A DNA stretch of 64,000 nucleotides from an uncultured beta proteobacterium (GTDB lineage: Bacteria > Pseudomonadota > Gammaproteobacteria > Burkholderiales > SG8-39), in NCBI GenBank assembly GCA_903859155.1, contig CAIOLO010000116.1, positions 1 through 64,000 of the forward strand, given 5' to 3'. The notes below the pieces were generated by a model. The model was not told the DNA's origin and searched no databases. It saw nothing but the letters and a program-made list of their open reading frames with translations. This document shows positions 16,793-22,705 of this stretch, piece by piece; positions within the stretch are counted from its first letter, which is position 1; every line of letters begins with the position of its first letter. The position numbers were made by a program, and so were the translations under genes.

Positions 16793-18526
16793 TCAGCCGG
16801 GCCTTCTCTCCAGTTCTTCCGTCCAGTTTCCGGGAAGCCTGATCGCTTTGGAGACGCGCAATCCCTGATGTCCGAACTGCGCGGCGATGAAGCTGCGGTT
16901 GCGGTCGGGCGAACCGGTGACCACGATGTTGATTTCCCCGGGCCTGCGCACCACCGGCACGCGGCGATCGGGATCGTCACCTTGCGCAAACACCGCGGGC
17001 AGCCGGCCCAGGCGCACCGACTCGTGCAGGTTGAGTCCGAGTTGATGGCGATTGAGGTTGGCATCGGCGTCGCGCGCCGACACCGTGGCGTGTTCGAACA
17101 GGTAGCGCCTGACATCGTCCTTGCTGAAACCGTCACGCGCGATGATGCCCGCTATCAATGGCGTCAGGCCGATCACCGGCGTGACTTCGCCGCCGAAATG
17201 CTCCATGGGCACGAACATCTGCCCGCCCAGTTCGCGGCCGAATTCGTGTGCGATGACGCGCAGGTGTGCTTCGCCGTCGCCCTCGGAGAGGAAGCTGTGG
17301 CTGATGCTGTCGGCCGATTGCACCGTGACGACGTTCTCGCCGGGGGCGAAGCCGCGATCGACGGAAAAGGGCTGCCACGGGCTGGCATCCTCGGCTTCGG
17401 CCACAACGGGATAGTAGTTGCGGCCGAAGGTGGCCATGTCGGTCTCACCCAAGCGGTAGCCGGCGATATTCACCAGCGCCAGGCGCAGGAAGCGGCTGAC
17501 GGTGATATTGGCCTGGGTCTGCGGGCGCAGCACGCCCTGGCCCGAGTTGAAGCCCAGTTGCTTGGCGATCGGACCGTTGAGAATGATCAGGGGCGTCCAG
17601 CCCACGGTGCTGCCCACCTGCTGCACGCCGAAGCGCTCATCGGTAATCGCTTCGATGAGCGCAATCAGCACCGGCAGGTATTCGGGCCGGCAGCCGGCCA
17701 TCACGCCGTTGACGGCGATTTTCCATATGGTGGCGGCGAGCCGGCGCGGCGCGAGGATGCCGATGACTTCGTCGCGGCGGCGGTCGGTGAGGCGCAGCAT
17801 TGCTTCGACCTTGGCCACGGTGGGCGGAACGATGGGCAGCCCGTCGCCCCACACATTGGCGCGGAAATGTTCGTTCACTTCGTCGAGGTCGCCCTTGAGC
17901 ACGATGCTCTCGGGCCGGCCGCTGGCCGAGCGTCCGGACTCCACCACCGCGCCTTGCGGTGCGCTGGTGAGTGCCGCGATCACCTCCTCGAGTATGCGTC
18001 CGGCGTATTCGTGGAGTTCATCGGGATTGAGCACCGCGATATTGGGCGGCGGACCCTCGACCATGCGGATGTGCGCAAGGCCCTCGGCGCGCGCCACCAG
18101 CCGCGTGGAAGTGGCGAAGCCCTTGCAGACGAAACCCACCGCGGGAATCCCGGCGATCTCCGTCCATGCCGTGGCCCGCGCAACTGCGGGCGCGCAGGTT
18201 CCTCAACCCCCGGCGGTGACAATCGCCGCGTCGATGCCCTGTTCGCGCGCATATTCCGGCAGCGACAGATCGGGATAGTCGCCCCATTTGGCGTTGCGCC
18301 CCGGCATCAGCTTCACGCATTCGAGGCCCGGATAACGCTTGGCGATCCAGTCGGCGAGCGCCTCGAGCAGGATGTCGCCGTTGGTGAACACCGTCCAGAT
18401 CAGGCCGATCTTCTTGCCTTGGAGGCGGGCAAGCGGCGGCGCGGAAGGAATCTTCTCCTTGCCCTGGCGCGTGGTGGTTTGCGCTTCGCCCAGGGGGCTG
18501 ACGACTTCGTACAGGGGTTCGGTCAT
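16793..18526 (-). CDS. UGSC-family protein with in-frame TGA, candidate selenoprotein
   Basis: Read through one TGA, this gene encodes 577 residues. Residues 1-107 (start ATG 18526, GAGGA about 8 nt upstream) end in AAIVTAGG. The TGA at 18205-18203 is codon 108, and the same frame runs on as GTCAPAVARATAWTEIAGIP and then about 450 further residues without a break. This matches the UGSC family, in which a Sec or Cys begins a [U/C]GSC redox motif in a Rossmann-like domain; here the motif is U-G-T-C. The N-terminal domain extends to about residue 185 (VFTNGDILLEALADWIAKRY, KGFATSTRLVARAEGLAHIR). The larger C-terminal part (NVWGDGLPIVPPTVAKVEAM, TVSRFLRLALVNIAGYR) has no function I know. Without Sec insertion it would be split into a 107-residue and a roughly 448-residue product. 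A SECIS-like hairpin follows the TGA. Confidence 0.8.
18174..18205 (-). promoter_or_regulatory. UGA codon plus bacterial SECIS-like hairpin
   Basis: On the minus strand the TGA (18205-18203) is followed by 11 nt. Then comes GCCCGC (18191-18186), a 6-nt loop AGUUGC (18185-18180) and GCGGGC (18179-18174), a perfect 6-bp stem. In E. coli fdhF the minimal SECIS stem-loop also begins 11 nt after the UGA. A G within the first two loop bases, as here, is part of the remembered bacterial SECIS consensus. SelB binding is inferred. Confidence 0.6.
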
Positions 18527-18587
18527 GATTTGTCCTCAATCGATGCCGGGTCTTTTAGCACGCTGAGAAGGACCCCGCAATGTCGAC

Positions 18588-18613
18588 GATCGCGCTTGTC
18601 GATCGCGCTTGTC
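18588..18613. repeat. 13-bp perfect tandem direct repeat (two copies)
   Basis: GATCGCGCTTGTC occurs at 18588-18600 and again at 18601-18613, flanked by GTCGAC before and GACCG after. It lies in the 194-bp gap between the divergent UGSC gene and the proline-rich protein gene. It could be slippage or a pair of binding sites. Confidence 0.8.
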
Positions 18614-18720
18614 GACCGCCCGGTTATGCCGAAGCCCTTGCAATCTCTGTACCATCGCTCCGTCATTCCGCTCATTGATCCCCACTGACGCCGGAATCCA
18701 TCGAATTCGGACCGCAAGCG

Positions 18721-19077
18721 ATGCTGCTGCTATTCCTACTGATTGGTCTGCTCGCACTTGGCCTGCCGCTGATGCTGTTCGGCGACCCGCCGGCACCGCC
18801 GCCCCCGCCGGTAATTTCCAAGCCGGCGATAGTGCAGCCTGTGGCGGTGCCGCCGCCGATGGAAGCCCCGCGAGCTGGGGTCGAGGAAGAAACGCCACTC
18901 GACACTGCCGCGGCGCCAGCTGCGGAAGCCAAGGCAGCGCCCGCCACCACTGCGCCGGCAACAGCAGGTAATGTCGCCGTTTCCGGATTGCCGGAGGGTG
19001 CCAAGCTGCCGAACGATGCCGAACTCCTCAAGGAACTGCAGCGACTGCTGGACGAACAGGCCAAGGTTGGCAAGTAG
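18721..19077 (+). CDS. Hypothetical single-TM, Pro/Ala-rich protein
   Basis: This 118-residue protein starts with one strong hydrophobic segment (LLFLLIGLLALGLPLMLFG), followed by a run of prolines (PPAPPPPPVISKP), an Ala/Pro/Glu-rich low-complexity region and a charged helical end (AELLKELQRLLDEQAKVGK). It looks like an inner-membrane anchored protein with an extended periplasmic or cytoplasmic tail. No family is recognised. The ribosome site is weak, and the opposite strand is also open, so the gene is probable rather than certain. Confidence 0.55.
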   Translation: MLLLFLLIGLLALGLPLMLFGDPPAPPPPPVISKPAIVQPVAVPPPMEAPRAGVEEETPLDTAAAPAAEAKAAPATTAPATAGNVAVSGLPEGAKLPNDAELLKELQRLLDEQAKVGK

Positions 19078-19205
19078 AAAATTTTACCGGCAAAGGGAGC
19101 GTGGAGCTGGAAGCGCCAGAGCAAAGGGTGCGCGATGAAATCTATTGGCGGCTGGGGTTTCAGGAGGATTTGAAAGTTGCGCCAACCGGCGTGGTACGCA
19201 ATATT

Positions 19206-19245
19206 TTGCATATTCGCCATAACATGGCTAATATTTAGCCATGTT
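19206..19245 (+). promoter_or_regulatory. Promoter with overlapping 25-bp palindrome at the operon start
   Basis: AACATGGCTAA (19221-19231) and TTAGCCATGTT (19235-19245) are exact inverted repeats around TAT. The right arm contains the ATG (19241) of the ATPase gene. A possible -35 (TTGCAT, 19206-19211) and -10 (TAATAT, 19229-19234) are spaced by 17 bp, with the -10 inside the palindrome. Transcription would then start at or near the ATG, giving a leaderless mRNA. A repressor bound here would block the promoter, as in autoregulated toxin-antitoxin operons. Confidence 0.6.
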
Positions 19246-20902
19246 TCGGCGATTTGTTATAAAAAGGCTTCAGGCCGCTCTGGCGGATACCAGGGTGGTG
19301 CTCCTCAATGGCGCCAGACAGACAGGAAAAAGCACGCTAGTTCAAAAGCTTGCAACAGATCGTAATGGCCAGTACCTGACGCTGGATGACCCGGCTACCG
19401 CCGGGCTGGCGCGTTCCGATCCGTCCGCATTGGTCCGTGGGGCCGGCGCATTCATGGTGATCGACGAAGTGCAGCATGCACCCGAATTGTTTCCGGCGAT
19501 CAAACGGATGGTGGACGCGGATGGTCGCCCCGGGCGCTTTCTACTGACGGGCTCCGCCAATGTGTACCTGCTGCCCCGTTTATCGGAGTCGCTGGCGGGG
19601 CGTATGGAAATCCTGCCGCTGCATCCGTTGTCACAGGGGGAACTGGCCGGCGACGAGGTCAATCTGGTTGACGCGCTGTTTGATGGCGCGACGTGGCGGA
19701 CGGGACCGTTGTCGCACGCGGGTTTGCCGGCAATGGATCGCGTTGGCGTCTGCGAGCGCGTGATCGCGGGGGGATTTCCCGAGGCTGTGGCACGCACGGC
19801 GGGCGAGCGGCGCGATGCCTGGTTTCGCAGCTACATCACCAGCCTGCTGCATCGGGATGTGCGCGACCTGGCGCATATCGATGGTTTGACCGACCTTTCC
19901 CGGCTGCTCTCGCTGCTGGCGGCTCGTTCGGGGGCTTTGATGAACATGTCGGAGGTTTCCCGCACCGCAGGTATTGCGCATTCCACGCTGCGACGCTATT
20001 TCGCGTTGCTGGAGGCCACCTTCGTTTTTCAGCCTCTGCCCGCCTGGTCCAACAACCTGGGCAAACGCTTAGTTAAATCACCCAAGATTCATTTGCTCGA
20101 TTCGGGTCTGGCCGCGCACCTGCGTGGAGATGGGGAGGCGCTCGCGCTGGCGCAGTCGCCCAATCTGGGGCCGCTGCTGGAGACGTTTGTGGTGCAGGAA
20201 GTGCGCAAACTTCTTGCCTGGAGCCACCATGCGGCCACGCCCTATCACTTTCGCACTGCGACCGGGCAGGAGGTGGACCTGGTGCTCGAGGCGCCGGGCC
20301 AGCGCATCGCGGGCATCGAGGTCAAAGCCGCCTCCAGCGTGAATCAGGGTGATTTCGGCGGCTTGCGCGCTCTGGCTGAATCGGCAGGCGACAAATTTGT
20401 CGGCGGCGTGGTGCTTTATCTGGGTGAGCAATGCCTGCCGTTTGCTGAGAACCTATGGGCCTTGCCGATCTCGGTCCTGTGGGCTTCACTCGGGGATATG
20501 CCGATCTTGCGCTCGCCCTTGCCGGCATACGCCTCGAACGCGACGTCAAAGGCTGCAAATGTTGCTTGGCCACCGCTTGCGCAGAAATTGCGCATCTCCC
20601 GGCCCAGGCTTGAGGAGCTGTGCCGCAAATACGGCATCGCCAGATTGAGTTTGTTCGGCTCGGCGTCGAGAAATCAGTTGAGGCCTGACAGCGACGTGGA
20701 CTTGATGGTCGATTGGCTGCCTGATAGCCCCACTTCGTTATTCGACATGAAAACTATCCAGGACGAATTTGCGGCGGCGTTCGGCGGTCGCAAGGTGGAC
20801 ATTGTCACGCCGGAAATTTTGAGAGATCCGCTTCGCCGGGATTCCATCGTGCCGGATCTGAAGCTAATCTACGAGAATCGGGCGGACACCGAGAAGATAT
20901 GA
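19241..20902 (+). CDS. AAA/DUF4143 ATPase fused to a minimal nucleotidyltransferase
   Basis: This 553-residue protein joins two modules. Residues 1-410 are an AAA_14/DUF4143 ATPase: Walker A GARQTGKST (24-32), Walker B FMVIDEVQH with DEVQH at 75-79, sensor-like LLTGSANVYLL, a winged-helix region (MNMSEVSRTAGIAHSTLRRY) and a nuclease-like core (GQEVDLVLEAPGQ ... IAGIEVKAAS). Residues about 445-553 are a MNT-type nucleotidyltransferase with GS at 473-474 and Asp485-x-Asp487 in SLFGSASRNQLRPDSDVDLM. MNT proteins usually work with a HEPN partner; here the neighbour is a zeta-like kinase, whose start overlaps this stop by 4 bp. The fusion is unusual. Palindromic control at the start codon suggests an addiction or defence role. 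Confidence 0.85.
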   Translation: MFRRFVIKRLQAALADTRVVLLNGARQTGKSTLVQKLATDRNGQYLTLDDPATAGLARSDPSALVRGAGAFMVIDEVQHAPELFPAIKRMVDADGRPGRFLLTGSANVYLLPRLSESLAGRMEILPLHPLSQGELAGDEVNLVDALFDGATWRTGPLSHAGLPAMDRVGVCERVIAGGFPEAVARTAGERRDAWFRSYITSLLHRDVRDLAHIDGLTDLSRLLSLLAARSGALMNMSEVSRTAGIAHSTLRRYFALLEATFVFQPLPAWSNNLGKRLVKSPKIHLLDSGLAAHLRGDGEALALAQSPNLGPLLETFVVQEVRKLLAWSHHAATPYHFRTATGQEVDLVLEAPGQRIAGIEVKAASSVNQGDFGGLRALAESAGDKFVGGVVLYLGEQCLPFAENLWALPISVLWASLGDMPILRSPLPAYASNATSKAANVAWPPLAQKLRISRPRLEELCRKYGIARLSLFGSASRNQLRPDSDVDLMVDWLPDSPTSLFDMKTIQDEFAAAFGGRKVDIVTPEILRDPLRRDSIVPDLKLIYENRADTEKI

Positions 20903-21435
20903 AAAACGGGAAGTCCAATATAAAGAACTTGCGCTGCATAGTCATCGCCGGTCCGAACGGATCGGGGAAGACCACATTTGCGCGGGAATTCCTGCCGAAA
21001 GAGGCGGAGGTGGTGCATTTTGTCAACGCGGACCTTATCGCGGGTGGACTTTCGCCTTTGAACCCACAGAATGCGGCCGTTGCCGCCGGCAAGATTCTTT
21101 TGAAAGAGTTGGATCGTCTGGCCGCAGGGAAAGAAAGTTTTGCATTTGAGAGCACCTTGAGTGGATTGGGATACGCGTCGCGATTGAAAAGATATCGGGC
21201 AGCGGGTTTCAGGATCGAATTTGTTTACCTGAAGCTTGATTCGACCCATTTGGCGCTGCGGCGAATTGCCGGTCGGGTGAGGCAGGGTGGCCACAACGTT
21301 CCCAAGGAAGATGTATTGCGGCGATTTGAACGCAGTTGGAGCAATTTTCTGCGGATTTATCGGCCAATCGCCGATCGTTGGTCCGTGTATGATAATTCCG
21401 AATCCATACCTCATTTAATCGAGCGCGGCCCATGA
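20899..21435 (+). CDS. Zeta-toxin-like P-loop kinase
   Basis: This 178-residue P-loop protein resembles the zeta-toxin/AAA_33 kinases. Walker A is AGPNGSGKT (GPNGSGKT at 18-25). The segment FVNADLIAGGLSPLNP fits the substrate-side aspartate region, ESFAFESTLSGLGYASRLKR is the typical FE(T/S)TL block, and VYLKLDSTHLALRRIAGRVR with QGGHNVPKEDVLRRFERSWS carries the arginine-rich lid. Studied zeta toxins phosphorylate UDP-N-acetylglucosamine; other relatives use different substrates, so the target is not certain. It overlaps the gene before by 4 bp and the small gene after it by 4 bp, which indicates tightly coupled expression. Confidence 0.85.
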   Translation: MKNGKSNIKNLRCIVIAGPNGSGKTTFAREFLPKEAEVVHFVNADLIAGGLSPLNPQNAAVAAGKILLKELDRLAAGKESFAFESTLSGLGYASRLKRYRAAGFRIEFVYLKLDSTHLALRRIAGRVRQGGHNVPKEDVLRRFERSWSNFLRIYRPIADRWSVYDNSESIPHLIERGP

Positions 21436-21590
21436 ATCAGAAGATCAAAAAAGTCAAGTTGGACGAGTTTTCGAAAGGGGTTGGCCGGGCGTTGCGCAGG
21501 GCTGCCCTGCGCGCCAGGGAAGTGGCGCGCATGCATGGCACCCCAATTTATGTGAGCAGGAACGGGAAGGTAGTTGCATTGAAACCGTAG
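21432..21590 (+). CDS. 52-residue putative antitoxin of the zeta-like kinase
   Basis: This short gene encodes a basic protein with the helical N-terminal part KLDEFSKGVGRALRRAALRA and the C-terminal block HGTPIYVSRNGKVVALKP. Small proteins with a closing GTPIYxxxxGKVV block commonly follow zeta-like kinase genes in proteobacteria, so an antitoxin or regulator role is inferred from this and from position. The ATG overlaps the kinase stop (ATGA). It is too short for routine gene finding but has clear codon structure and an exact coupling signal. Confidence 0.75.
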   Translation: MNQKIKKVKLDEFSKGVGRALRRAALRAREVARMHGTPIYVSRNGKVVALKP

Positions 21591-21780
21591 TGCGGGCGAC
21601 ATCGCGCTGCGGGTGCGGCGCGTCTCTGCCTGCGTGATGCGCTGGGTGAACCAGTAGAGGTTGCGCGAATATCGAATTACAGAACGGCGATTATTATAAT
21701 TTATTGGTGTAAATGGTTGATGGACGCTGCTAATAGACAATGTTGTAACCCATATACAGGATAAATACCTGCCGAGAGAA

Positions 21781-22602
21781 TTACCGGCGCCGGCTCGCGC
21801 CGGACTTTTTGGCTGATGCCGCGGCCTTGGGAGCTGCGGACTTTCTGCTCTTGGTCGCTGCCGTTCTGCCGGATGCAACTGCAACCTTCACCGGCTTCGC
21901 GGTTTTCACCCGCGCTTTGGCCCTGCCCGGTGACACACGCTTCACCGGCGCAGACTCCACATCCATCTCAATGCCGAACACATCGGCGATGTGAGCGTCA
22001 TCGAGTATTTTGCCGGCAACGGGGCCTTTGCCTGCTTTAGGCGCGGCAGTTCCGGCTTGGGTAACGAGTTCCTTGGCGTCGACCTTGCGCAATCGGAACA
22101 ACAATTCCGGCTGCTCATCCAGGCGCGCGCCGACGCCATAGAGCACCGCGGCGACGTGCTTGCACATCTCGGCCCAGTCCGGGCAACTGCAGGCAAGCTT
22201 GATTTCCTGCGGCGCGGGAAACAGGCCCGTGCCCGGCTTGCAGATGCGTTCCATCACCGCCTTCGACAAACGGCCCTGCAACAGTTCTACTATCGAATCG
22301 ATCGATGTTGCGCACTCGTCGGCGATGGCCTGCCATGGTTTGCCGGGTACCGAGCTCACTTTGACGCTGACCTTGTACAGGCTGGACCCGACCACCTGCG
22401 CAAGCACTTCGCCCGCGTCGATTTTCAGATCGATTACCGAGCCATTGCGCAGGTAAGTGCGGCCGCGCGGCAGGCGGTTGGAGTAATCGCTGTATTGCTC
22501 CAGGTTTTGGCACCAGGCGCGGCCCCAGAACGTTTTCGCAATGGCGCCGGAAGAGGCGCTCACCGGCGAGAGGGCGGCAAGGGCACCCGCGGTGAGATCC
22601 AT
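21781..22602 (-). CDS. SWIM zinc-finger protein with basic tail
   Basis: This 273-residue protein carries a SWIM zinc finger (CxCxnCxH) at about residues 146-157: LACSCPDWAEMCKHVAAVLY. The N terminus (AKTFWGRAWCQNLEQYSDYS, RGRTYLRNGSVIDLKIDAGE) is the pattern of stand-alone SWIM proteins that usually neighbour SNF2-type helicases; no helicase is present here. The last 60 residues are rich in Lys, Ala and Arg (KTAKPVKVAVASGRTAATKS) and resemble histone H1-like tails, suggesting nucleic-acid binding. There is no clear ribosome site at the ATG. An AT-rich inverted repeat lies just upstream at 22624. Confidence 0.85.
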   Translation of the reverse strand: MDLTAGALAALSPVSASSGAIAKTFWGRAWCQNLEQYSDYSNRLPRGRTYLRNGSVIDLKIDAGEVLAQVVGSSLYKVSVKVSSVPGKPWQAIADECATSIDSIVELLQGRLSKAVMERICKPGTGLFPAPQEIKLACSCPDWAEMCKHVAAVLYGVGARLDEQPELLFRLRKVDAKELVTQAGTAAPKAGKGPVAGKILDDAHIADVFGIEMDVESAPVKRVSPGRAKARVKTAKPVKVAVASGRTAATKSRKSAAPKAAASAKKSGASRRR

Positions 22603-22623
22603 GCCGGGTACGCTAGCTGGTTA

Positions 22624-22638
22624 AAATGTAAAACATTT
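22624..22638. promoter_or_regulatory. AT-rich inverted repeat upstream of the SWIM gene
   Basis: AAATGT (22624-22629) and ACATTT (22633-22638) form a 6-bp inverted repeat around AAA, 22 bp before the SWIM gene start. The surrounding 100 bp is far more AT-rich than the genes around it. It may be an operator in the promoter region between the two leftward genes. Confidence 0.35.
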
Positions 22639-22705
22639 GTTAAATGAAATGTAGGTGTATCGGAAGGTTAAATAGAATTCGTATTCTTATAATAAGATAT
22701 TTTGC

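Noticed and set aside
15059..18688. A very long open frame (about 1200 codons) on the plus strand opposite selO and the UGSC gene
   Set aside because: It is the GC-rich antisense shadow of two well-supported genes. Its translation has no family features and is rich in His, Arg and Ala as such shadows are.
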